Shown piece after piece: positions 6,935 through 14,953 of a stretch of DNA of 27,668 bases (within the stretch, counting starts at the first letter, position 1; every line of letters begins with the position of its first letter). A program made the translations under genes and the position numbers. The stretch spans positions 1-27,668 of the forward strand of contig JAZNPK010000017.1 in the NCBI GenBank assembly GCA_045589595.1. Reading direction: 5' to 3'. The notes beneath the pieces were generated by a model that did no database searches, was not told the origin of the DNA, and worked only from the letters and a program-made list of their open reading frames with translations. This DNA is from SIG77 sp045589595 (GTDB taxonomy: Bacteria; Verrucomicrobiota; Lentisphaeria; Victivallales; UBA1829).

Positions 6935-8539
6935 ATGAAAAAAATCTTTTCGTTGCTGGCTGTTCTTGGTACAGTTCTGTCCCTTTCAGCCGCAGAAGCA
7001 AAACTGCTCAGAATCCCGGTGGGATCTTTGAGTGTCGTTGACGTACCCTTCAAGGTAGAGAACGTCAGTATCAGTAACAAGGACATCGTCCGTGTTGAAA
7101 CCCTCAGCGATCGTCAGGTTCGCATCAACGGTTTGAAAATCGGTGTGACCGATGTGCAGTTGCTTGGCAGCAATATGTCTCAGGTTTACAGCGTGACAGT
7201 GATCAACGACATCCGTGAGACTTTTAACGCCCTGAAGCGCGACTTGAGCGATGTTTCTGAAATTGATCTTGCCATCAATAATGGTCGTATCGTTCTGCGT
7301 GGTGAAATCAATAATATTTCCAACTGGATTTTGAAACGCAAGGTTACCGAAGCCTATGGTTCTGTGATTCTTGACCTGACCACCTATCATCCGACCCCGG
7401 AAGTCATGCTCAGCTTGCAGAAAAACTTTGAAAAAGCCGGTTTTAAAATCGTTCGTAAGGATGCTGCAACTAAGCCTGGCGAACTGGCAATCACTCAGAT
7501 TGGAGAAATGCTGACCGTTACCGGTTCAGTTTACAATCCTGCTGATTTGAAAACCATTGACAGCATTTTGCGTGCTCAACCCTGGTTGACCCTGAACACC
7601 TCTGCTACTTCTACGGATGCGGCATTGGTCAAAGGATTTGTCAATGTACAGGTTGTTCCTGAAATGCTGCAGATTGATATTGTTCATATCGCTCTTGAAA
7701 AAGCTGATGTGGAAAGAATTGGTAATAACATCAATGGGCTTGGCAACTTCCTGTCAGGAGCAATCAGTCTTGATGGCGTTCTTTCCGCTTTGCGTCTGCG
7801 TGGTGAAAAGACTAACTATGGCGCTGGCAGCTTCAATGGTACCAATTATCCCGGAAGCGGAGCTGGTTTCATGGCTCAGGGCGGCGGTTCCCTCACTGGA
7901 GCATTGGCTTTTCTCGGACAAAATGGTGTTGTTCGCGCCCGTCGTGCAGGCTTCCTGACTTTCAAGAGTAATGATACTCAAGACTTCCGTAAGATGCACA
8001 GCGGCGGTACTCTCTACCTCGGTTCTGTTGGAGTCAACGGTGCAACTGTCATCTCCAATCTTACCGAAGTTGAATACGGCTTGATTCTTCAGGTAAAAGG
8101 CGGTTTGACCGGTGCAGACAATGTTTCCATCGAACTCAAGCAGGAACTCAGCTATCCCTCTCAGAGTGTCGCGCCCCAGGGAACTCAGTTCGATCTGAAG
8201 AAATTTTCAACGAATACTTCAATCACTTGCAAAATCGGCGAAACCATTGCTGTCGGTGGTCTTAAAGAATTTTTGCAGATGAATACAACTTCCGAGTCCA
8301 TTCCGTATTTGCGTAATGTTCCCGGTTTGAAATGGTTGATCTCTCAAGATTCTGACAATTTCAATGAAACTGAAATTCTGACTCTGGTTTGTGTTCGCAG
8401 AATGGCCAAGGCATCCGCTATTGACCCTGTTGCTGTTGAACTGGATAAAATGAAAAAAGCAGAAGACAAGCAGATCAAAGATCGCGAAGCCGATAAACAT
8501 AAGAACGACGGCAAATGGTATGAATTCTGGAGATGGTAA
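6935..8539 (+). CDS. cpaC: Tad outer-membrane secretin CpaC/RcpA
   Basis: The 534-residue product has a Sec signal peptide ending near AAEA (about 18-22). An N-terminal pilus-type domain with VSISNKDIVRVETLS and VRINGLKIGVTDVQLLG (about 43-77) is followed by two BON-like stretches (about 112-150 and 190-225). The secretin domain covers about 235-490, with VEYGLILQVKGG and the closing signature IPYLRNVPGLKWL (456-468). It would form the outer-membrane channel through which the pilus passes. A 45-residue charged tail, Lys/Asp-rich and ending in aromatic residues (WYEFWRW), is unusual and could be a docking site. A purine-rich GAAAGAGAAAG precedes ATG 6935. Compared with neighbours it uses more C-ending codons (AAC, ATC, GTC, CTC), which is consistent with high expression. 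Confidence 0.93.
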   Translation: MKKIFSLLAVLGTVLSLSAAEAKLLRIPVGSLSVVDVPFKVENVSISNKDIVRVETLSDRQVRINGLKIGVTDVQLLGSNMSQVYSVTVINDIRETFNALKRDLSDVSEIDLAINNGRIVLRGEINNISNWILKRKVTEAYGSVILDLTTYHPTPEVMLSLQKNFEKAGFKIVRKDAATKPGELAITQIGEMLTVTGSVYNPADLKTIDSILRAQPWLTLNTSATSTDAALVKGFVNVQVVPEMLQIDIVHIALEKADVERIGNNINGLGNFLSGAISLDGVLSALRLRGEKTNYGAGSFNGTNYPGSGAGFMAQGGGSLTGALAFLGQNGVVRARRAGFLTFKSNDTQDFRKMHSGGTLYLGSVGVNGATVISNLTEVEYGLILQVKGGLTGADNVSIELKQELSYPSQSVAPQGTQFDLKKFSTNTSITCKIGETIAVGGLKEFLQMNTTSESIPYLRNVPGLKWLISQDSDNFNETEILTLVCVRRMAKASAIDPVAVELDKMKKAEDKQIKDREADKHKNDGKWYEFWRW

Positions 8540-8568
8540 TTTAACCATTTGCAAATAAGGAGTTTCTT

Positions 8569-10275
8569 ATGTATCTCATCATCAAAGGCAGAAGCGAAAG
8601 TTTCAGAAGTGTTTCTCTTGACGGAGAAAAATCAAGTTGGTTGATCGGCAGAGATCCCAATTGCGATATCGTATTGAAAGCCAGCCAGATTTCGCGGCGT
8701 CATGCTATGATTTCGTTGGAGGATGGCGAGTTTTTTATTGAGGATTGCAATAGTTCTCTTGGCGTTTTTGTCAACGAAAGTAAAATAACCGAAAAGACAA
8801 AAATTGCTGTCGGCAACCTCATCCGTCTTTGTTCCTATGAACTTTTGCTCTCCTTTGAGGATGTGGAAGAGGAAGAATCCCCGGATGAATCTGAACAAAC
8901 AGTAATGATTTCTGACATTCAGAAATTCCGGGGGGCTTTCTTTAATCAAGGACGTTTCCAAAGTGAGTACAAATCAGTCAATCTTTTGTATACAGATGAG
9001 ATGATGAAGCTGAAAAAACGTATTCACGAAAAGATTTTAAGCGAGATGAACCTGCCGGCGATCCATGTGCGGGATTTGGCTAAAGCTGAAACCAGAGTAC
9101 GCTTGGATCGTGTTCTTACGCGGGTAATGCGTGAATTCTGGCATGAAATTCCCCGCAATATTTCCCCGGAAATTTTCAAGGAGGGAATTGTTGATGAATT
9201 GATCAACTATGGACCGATTTCTCCTTTACTCCGGGCAGATGATATTACAGAAGTAATGATTAATGGTCCTGATTTGATTTTTGTTGAGCATGAAGGTAAA
9301 CTGTTTGAAACAGGGATTCGTTTCTTTAATGATCAACATCTTTTATCAGTCATCCAACGAATTGTTGAACCTCTGGGGAGACATATTGATGAAGCTAGTC
9401 CCATGGTGGACGCCCGTTTACCCGATGGTTCCCGAGTGAATGCGATCATACCTCCATTGGCTATTGATGGTGCGTTGGTCACGATCCGGAAGTTTGCCAA
9501 AAACAAATTGACAACAGAGGATCTTATTGATTATGGTTCTTTAACTGATGAAATGGCCCAATTTTTGTCATTTGCAGTAAAATATAAGCAGAATATCATT
9601 ATTTCCGGTGGTACAGGTTCCGGAAAAACAACTTTGTTGAATGTATTAAGCCAGTTCATTCCTTTGGATGAACGTCTGGTGACGATTGAAGACTCTGCTG
9701 AATTGAAACTGACTCACCGGAATCTTGCCCGGCTTGAGTCCAGAACAGCCAACATTGAAGGGAAAGGTAAGGTTTCTATCAGAGACCTTCTGGTTAATGC
9801 TTTGCGTATGAGACCGGACCGGATCATTATCGGAGAATGTCGTTCCGGTGAAGCTCTTGATATGTTGCAGGCAATGAATACAGGACACGATGGAGCCTTA
9901 ACAACGGTACACGCAAACAGCCCCCGTGACTCTTTGAGCCGTTTGGAGAATATGGTTCTCATGGCGGGTGTTGAATTGCCTGTCTCCTCTATCAGGGAAC
10001 AGGTTGCTTCTGCCATCAACTTTGTTGTGCAACAAAGCCGCTTGGGCGATGGCTCAAGAAAAATTACACAAGTTACTGAAATCACAGGACGGGAAGGCAA
10101 TACCATCCTGATGCAGGATATTTTTGTCTGGAAGCAGGAAGGTGTTGATGAGAACGGAAAATTTTATGGACATTTTGAAGCAACAGGGCACATCCCCAAA
10201 TTTGTTTCTGCATTGCGGGAACGGGGTGTCCTTGATATAGATATGAGCCTCTTTGCCAAAGGAGAAAAAATATGA
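8569..10275 (+). CDS. cpaF: FHA-fused TadA/CpaF secretion ATPase
   Basis: Residues 1-98 are an FHA domain: GR at 27-28, SRRH at 42-45, then SSLGVFVN, where the usual Asn of the S-x-N-G loop is Leu64. An acidic linker (about 97-112) leads to a full-length CpaF/TadA ATPase. This has the N-terminal domain with YGPISPLLRADDITEVMING and DARLPDGSRVNAI, Walker A GGTGSGKTT (347-355), Walker B-like RPDRIIIGE (E423), and the His-containing TGHDG and VHAN. It would power Flp pilus assembly on the cytosolic face with TadB/TadC. The FHA keeps the Arg and Ser that normally contact phosphothreonine, so it may couple the motor to the kinases. AAGGAG precedes ATG 8569. The stop overlaps tadB by four bases. 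Confidence 0.95.
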   Translation: MYLIIKGRSESFRSVSLDGEKSSWLIGRDPNCDIVLKASQISRRHAMISLEDGEFFIEDCNSSLGVFVNESKITEKTKIAVGNLIRLCSYELLLSFEDVEEEESPDESEQTVMISDIQKFRGAFFNQGRFQSEYKSVNLLYTDEMMKLKKRIHEKILSEMNLPAIHVRDLAKAETRVRLDRVLTRVMREFWHEIPRNISPEIFKEGIVDELINYGPISPLLRADDITEVMINGPDLIFVEHEGKLFETGIRFFNDQHLLSVIQRIVEPLGRHIDEASPMVDARLPDGSRVNAIIPPLAIDGALVTIRKFAKNKLTTEDLIDYGSLTDEMAQFLSFAVKYKQNIIISGGTGSGKTTLLNVLSQFIPLDERLVTIEDSAELKLTHRNLARLESRTANIEGKGKVSIRDLLVNALRMRPDRIIIGECRSGEALDMLQAMNTGHDGALTTVHANSPRDSLSRLENMVLMAGVELPVSSIREQVASAINFVVQQSRLGDGSRKITQVTEITGREGNTILMQDIFVWKQEGVDENGKFYGHFEATGHIPKFVSALRERGVLDIDMSLFAKGEKI

Positions 10276-11132
10276 CAAATCAATATTTTGTTTTAGGAAT
10301 TGTTTTCTTTGCTGCCTTTATCGGAGCATTGGTGTTGATACCATTGTTTTCTGCACATTCTTCTTATTTGGCTACCTTAAACAATTCTTCTTATGACGAA
10401 AAACAAATTCTGATTCGAAAACGTAATATTCAAGCCGGATTTTCTCTTGGTATTTGTATTTTTGCTCTGATTGTTGCTGCCGGCTGGTGTATGGATTTTT
10501 CCTGGTATATATATTTACCGGTCGCATTATTGCTCTGTGCAGCAGTATACAGGCTTCCCGCAATAATCAACAAGAAAATAGCGGTAAAAGGCTTAAGGGA
10601 TTTTGATGACGGTATGCTTGATTTTACTGTTTTGATCCTGAACAGTTTGAAAGCAGGTTTATCTCTGACAGGAGCGATTGAAGCTGCTCTTGAAAATACT
10701 TCCGGAGCTATCTATGACGAATTTTCTCTTATGTTGAAAGAACATCGTTTGGGATTGGAGTTACCGATCGCTATCAACAATATGACTCAACGCAATGACA
10801 GTGAAAATTTGCAGTTGTTTGCTCTTACGATTTCAGTATGTATGAAGACCGGTGGCAGTATGGTTGATGTACTTGAACATGTTGTTGCAACAATTCGTCA
10901 ACGCGGAGAATTTCAAGATAAGGTCAAAATGATGGTTGCTCAATCAAAATTTGAAGCATTGGCAATTTCTCTTTCTCCATTGGCAGCCCTGTTGATTCTT
11001 TATGCTGTCAAGCCTGATTTCGTATATCCCATGCTTGTTCACCCGATAGGATGGTGTGCAATGGCATTTGTTTGTTTTTGGGAAATTATCGGTTTTATCA
11101 TTATCAAACGGGTTGTAACCGTCAAATTCTAA
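10272..11132 (+). CDS. tadB: Tad inner-membrane platform protein TadB (T2SF domain)
   Basis: This 286-residue membrane protein has hydrophobic segments near the N-terminus (about 6-27 and 54-95) and at the C-terminus (about 228-282). Between them is a cytosolic T2SF/GspF-type helical domain with DGMLDFTVLILNSLKAGLSLTGA and a later CMKTGGSMVDVLEHV. These are typical TadB features; with TadC it forms the platform on which the ATPase acts. Its start ATGA (10272-10275) overlaps the ATPase stop. The gene order ATPase, tadB, tadC is the canonical one. Confidence 0.92.
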   Translation: MTNQYFVLGIVFFAAFIGALVLIPLFSAHSSYLATLNNSSYDEKQILIRKRNIQAGFSLGICIFALIVAAGWCMDFSWYIYLPVALLLCAAVYRLPAIINKKIAVKGLRDFDDGMLDFTVLILNSLKAGLSLTGAIEAALENTSGAIYDEFSLMLKEHRLGLELPIAINNMTQRNDSENLQLFALTISVCMKTGGSMVDVLEHVVATIRQRGEFQDKVKMMVAQSKFEALAISLSPLAALLILYAVKPDFVYPMLVHPIGWCAMAFVCFWEIIGFIIIKRVVTVKF

Positions 11133-11143
11133 CGGAGATAAAT

Positions 11144-12046
11144 ATGACTACGGAATACTTGATTACATACGCTTTGATATTTGGAGCAGTATTCAGCCTG
11201 ATAATCTTTGTCAGTACATTGAGTAAAAACAGAAACTTATCTCAATACAAGAATCTGCCGATTTACTTTTATATGTTTCAGGGAGCTATCACCTTTTTTT
11301 CTTTGGAAATTGGTTCCATGCTGGTAAAAAGTTCTTCGAAAAATAAATTAAAAATGGAAAAGATGCTCCGCCAATCAGCTCTTTCACTTCAAGTTCAGGA
11401 TGTTTATGGAGCTGCAATCGTATTAGCTCTTATTTTTGGCATCATTGGCGGTATAGTGTTGTTTATGTTAAAAATGGCTTTGCCGTTAAAACTTCTTCTG
11501 GGGACTATTTTTATTGTTATTGGTGCAATTATTCCATTCTTCAATATTTGGCAAATTGCCCAGAAACGTTCCGAAGAAATTTTAAGGGATCTCCCTTTCA
11601 TTATAGATATCATATCATCTTCTATGAATGCAGGTTTGGATTTTAATGCTTCAGTCGCTCATCTTTCAGAAATAAAAAACAAAGATCATGTTGTTCTTAA
11701 AGATGAATTTATGTCCTACCTCAAAGAGGTTCAATTGGGCAAATCCAGAGCTGAAGCTTTGCGTGATATGGAAAAGAGAATTTGCGTAAAAGAATTCAGC
11801 AGATTTATTTTTGCTATTTTACATGGTATTGAAACCGGTGTTTCAATCGTTGAAGTAATGAGAGTACAAGCTGTCGAAATCCGCCGACTTCGTTCTACTT
11901 TAGCGGAACAGGAGGCCGCTAAAGCACCTTCTAAAATGATTGTTCCAATGGTGATTTTCATTTTTCCCTCTATGTTTATCATCATTTTTACGCCAATTTT
12001 AATAAAAATGAAAGATTCTCCAATCTTTTCATTTCTCAAATGGTAA
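11144..12046 (+). CDS. tadC: Tad inner-membrane platform protein TadC (T2SF domain)
   Basis: The 300-residue protein has an N-terminal membrane helix (about 7-24), a hydrophobic pair at about 88-134, a T2SF domain with LPFIIDIISSSMNAGLDFNASV (about 150-171) and GIETGVSIVEVMR (about 228-240), and a C-terminal helix (about 265-288). These match TadC. ATG 11144 is chosen because GGAG at 11134-11137 lies six bases upstream; a longer reading frame starting at 11051 would run deep into tadB and has no support. The gene follows tadB by 11 bases. Confidence 0.92.
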   Translation: MTTEYLITYALIFGAVFSLIIFVSTLSKNRNLSQYKNLPIYFYMFQGAITFFSLEIGSMLVKSSSKNKLKMEKMLRQSALSLQVQDVYGAAIVLALIFGIIGGIVLFMLKMALPLKLLLGTIFIVIGAIIPFFNIWQIAQKRSEEILRDLPFIIDIISSSMNAGLDFNASVAHLSEIKNKDHVVLKDEFMSYLKEVQLGKSRAEALRDMEKRICVKEFSRFIFAILHGIETGVSIVEVMRVQAVEIRRLRSTLAEQEAAKAPSKMIVPMVIFIFPSMFIIIFTPILIKMKDSPIFSFLKW

Positions 12047-12070
12047 ATTCAACCCGGGAGTCACGTCAAA

Positions 12071-14953
12071 ATGAGTTACCAGCTTAAAAATATTTCTGAC
12101 AAAGATTTTGGTACGATTTATGAATTGCAGTCAGGCAAGAATTTGCTTGGCAGATCACGATCGGCAACAATCCGGATTTTATTGGATGATATATCCGGAA
12201 AACAATGCATCCTCCATTCTAACGGGTTGCAAGTAAAACTTGAAAACCTGAGCCGTTTTGGAACAAGAGTGAATAACAGTAAAGTTACTGAATCTGTTGA
12301 TTTGGTCGAAGGAGATATTATCACCTTGGGGGCAAAGTGTAAATTAATTTTGGAGAAACAATCAGAAGATTCTCTGGCTATAGAAAAAGAGATGCTTCTT
12401 GTAGGAGAAAATGATCCTGTACATGATACAGTTATTGAGCCACTGCCTGAAGAACAACCGAATTCTTCAGTATTTTCTTCTTCTAATGACAATATCGGTG
12501 AAGTGACAGAAACAGCTTCGAGTACAACAACCGATAAGAAACAGGTTATAGAACAAACCTCTGATGAAAATCTTGAAAATGAAAAAAATTTTCTTGGAGA
12601 AGAGATTCTTAAAGAAAAAACTTTGACTGGATCTATTGAGGAAGATGCAACCGCAGCTACTCGATTTATCGGCGACTTGCCCCAAGCCAGTACCTTAACC
12701 AGCGAAGTAGAAGAAGATGTCACTGCCGCGACTCGATTTGTAAGTGATCTGCCCCAGGAAAATTCTTTTTCAGCAGATAAGGAAGATGATGTTACAGCGG
12801 TGACTCGTTTTGTGAGTGATCTGCCTCAAGAGGAGATAAGAACTTCAGAGGAAGCAAATGATTTGACTGCAGTTACCAGGTTTGCCAGTGATATTTCAGA
12901 TGACTCCAAGACTCAAGACGCTTTAACAGACGACCACACCGCTGTTACCAGATTTGCAGATGAACTTTTAACTGATGACAAACAAAATCCGGAAGATGAA
13001 ACCGCAGTGACTCGCTTTGCGGAAAATGAAGATGCAGTACAATCTGAAAATTCAGATGCGGATGTAACTCTGACACAGTTTGCTGCTGATATTTCCGCAA
13101 AACCGGCAAGACGTTCTTTGTGGCAGATTATTGCAGGATTATTTTCCCATAAGAAAAAAACGATTGAAAAAAACGAGAAAATAATTACGGGCAATACTGA
13201 TGAGTTTCCCGACGGAACTTCATCAGAGGATCTTACGATATCATCTGATGACAAAAACGAGAGTCAAGACATTCCAGTCGGGATTTTGTTATCTGATGAT
13301 AAATCTGAAGATGAAGCAAACAGTGACAACGCAGATCAAGAAACTATGGAGACGAAAGTCGAATCGACGCTCCATGAGGATGTCACGATGGTTACAGCTG
13401 TAACGATGGCGACCTCTTGTGCTGAAAATGTTCCAGAAAACACAGAGAGTGATGATGAGGTTTCTGAGCAAAAAACAGTTGAGCCAGATACAGACGAAGA
13501 TACCATAAATGCGGCAAAAAGCCAAGATTTAACATTCGCTGATGCTGATTCCCCACCCAAAAACAATATTGAAGAATCAAGAATTAAAGCAGATGAAAAA
13601 AATACTGAAGGCTCTACTGCCGCATCTGATGCCACAGAAAGTACAGACGCAGTAAAAACACGTCCATTGCCTATACCTGTTGATTTAGCGGTGCTTTCAG
13701 AAGATTCAGAGAGTATTGAACAACTTGAAGAAGAAATACAACAACAAAGAGGTTCTGAAGAATTTTTTGAAGAAGAAGACTCAGGCGATAAAACTAATCC
13801 GGATCCAGATGACATAGCGACATTCTTTGAGGAAGAGGAATCGGACAGTACCGAAAAAACAAATATCAATGAGACTCAAATGCTGCAAACCCGTATTGCC
13901 AGTATTGATGAAATCAATTATATCAAAGATCAGGTAAAACGCAGACAACAGAAGCGTTTCTTTGTTCGTGCAGCAGTATTTGCCTCTATTGCTTTTGCAT
14001 TGTTTGTCATCTGGCATCTCCGGGCACCGCAGCAGGAAAGTGAACTGTCGTGGCCAATAAATAAAGATTCTCAAAAATCCATTGGAACAGTTGTTCCATT
14101 TGAACAAGGTTGGCAGGATGGAGGTTTTGACATTTTTTATCCGGATTGTGGGCAGAAAACTATTGTTGAAAAAGACGGAAAGAAACGTTTGACTGTTAAA
14201 ACATATATAGGAAAACGGATTGACACTCCGTTAAGAATAAACATGACCAGATTCAAAGATTTACAAAGTCTGGAAGAAAGCCGAAAGCAGTCTTTTGCTC
14301 GGTTATTAACTGTTATGATGAAGAATAAAAAGGAATTGTACACCTTTGATAAAAATTCTTCCATTATCTTCTTGGGACGTCACAATGGTATCATGTGCAA
14401 TGTCATTTCTTATCAAAAAGATCAGGATAATAAATCGTATTGGGGCAAACTGTACTTTTTTAAGCATGGAATGTTTTCCTATTGTTTGACGGCAGAAGTT
14501 CCCTTTGATGACAAAAACAGAGCAAAACAATTGCTTGAAGATAATAATTTTATAGATATCAGTAAACGCTTTGAGTATCTGTATTGGGAAGGCAGCGGAG
14601 ATTTCCGCAGGGGAGACATTCTGACACGCATTGATGAAATCGAAGATGATGTCCGGCGCAAATCCCCATTCCAAATTTCTAATTTGGAACGGGGAATACA
14701 GAGTATTTTGATACAAGCCAGCCTTGACAGTAATGCGAAATTGAAGGAAAAAGGCTTGGAATTACTTGAAAAGCTTCGCAAGAATGAAGATGAACTTTAT
14801 CGGGAATATGTTGGTAAATGGTTGCTTGCAAAAGCAACAGATGATACACAACTAAAACAAAAAATCAGAAACGTCAGTGAAGGTGTGTTTTCTTTAGAAA
14901 CAGACCGTCGCAGAAATCTGATATTGCAAGATATATGGGAGTACGACAAATGA
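12071..14953 (+). CDS. Acidic FHA-domain membrane protein with T-A-(V/A)-T-R-F repeats
   Basis: The protein has 960 residues. Residues about 1-95 form a degenerate FHA domain: GRS at 27-29 is kept, but the S-x-x-H element reads SGKQ (42-45) and the NG loop reads SRFGT (Asn replaced by Phe63). Residues about 96-620 are very acidic, Ser/Thr-rich and probably disordered. They carry six copies of T-A-(V/A)-T-R-F, five of them exactly 24 residues apart, plus two decayed copies. A basic segment (KDQVKRRQQKRFF) precedes a membrane helix at about 632-650, so the N-terminal part is cytosolic. A folded periplasmic domain of about 300 residues follows; I do not recognise it. The likely role is a kinase substrate or scaffold that links phosphothreonine readers to the Tad base. 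The start is supported by GGGAG at 12056-12060. The stop overlaps the next start (ATGA). Confidence 0.85.
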   Translation: MSYQLKNISDKDFGTIYELQSGKNLLGRSRSATIRILLDDISGKQCILHSNGLQVKLENLSRFGTRVNNSKVTESVDLVEGDIITLGAKCKLILEKQSEDSLAIEKEMLLVGENDPVHDTVIEPLPEEQPNSSVFSSSNDNIGEVTETASSTTTDKKQVIEQTSDENLENEKNFLGEEILKEKTLTGSIEEDATAATRFIGDLPQASTLTSEVEEDVTAATRFVSDLPQENSFSADKEDDVTAVTRFVSDLPQEEIRTSEEANDLTAVTRFASDISDDSKTQDALTDDHTAVTRFADELLTDDKQNPEDETAVTRFAENEDAVQSENSDADVTLTQFAADISAKPARRSLWQIIAGLFSHKKKTIEKNEKIITGNTDEFPDGTSSEDLTISSDDKNESQDIPVGILLSDDKSEDEANSDNADQETMETKVESTLHEDVTMVTAVTMATSCAENVPENTESDDEVSEQKTVEPDTDEDTINAAKSQDLTFADADSPPKNNIEESRIKADEKNTEGSTAASDATESTDAVKTRPLPIPVDLAVLSEDSESIEQLEEEIQQQRGSEEFFEEEDSGDKTNPDPDDIATFFEEEESDSTEKTNINETQMLQTRIASIDEINYIKDQVKRRQQKRFFVRAAVFASIAFALFVIWHLRAPQQESELSWPINKDSQKSIGTVVPFEQGWQDGGFDIFYPDCGQKTIVEKDGKKRLTVKTYIGKRIDTPLRINMTRFKDLQSLEESRKQSFARLLTVMMKNKKELYTFDKNSSIIFLGRHNGIMCNVISYQKDQDNKSYWGKLYFFKHGMFSYCLTAEVPFDDKNRAKQLLEDNNFIDISKRFEYLYWEGSGDFRRGDILTRIDEIEDDVRRKSPFQISNLERGIQSILIQASLDSNAKLKEKGLELLEKLRKNEDELYREYVGKWLLAKATDDTQLKQKIRNVSEGVFSLETDRRRNLILQDIWEYDK
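12638..13081 (+). repeat. Tandem 24-residue (72-bp) repeat carrying T-A-(V/A)-T-R-F
   Basis: The first motif Thr of successive copies is at residues 194, 218, 242, 266 and 290 (exact 24-residue period), then 311, with a decayed copy TLTQF at 333-337. A further degenerate form, TMVTAVTMA, lies at about 13385-13411. Consensus: (E/D)-D-x-T-A-(V/A)-T-R-F-(V/A/I)-x-(D/E). The DNA has diverged: the motif Arg is encoded by CGA, CGA, CGT, AGG, AGA and CGC in the six copies. The array therefore arose by old tandem duplication, and the peptide core has been kept by selection while linkers drifted. Confidence 0.9.

Noticed and set aside
12118..12723. Long Ser-rich minus-strand frames opposite the acidic FHA protein (also 13336..13869).
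   Set aside because: They are the expected antisense of Glu/Asp/Thr-rich coding sequence and have no ribosome-binding site or recognisable domain.
12638..13081. The regular 72-bp period as a CRISPR array.
   Set aside because: The DNA of the units is diverged, the repeats are in frame in a coding sequence and no cas genes are present.
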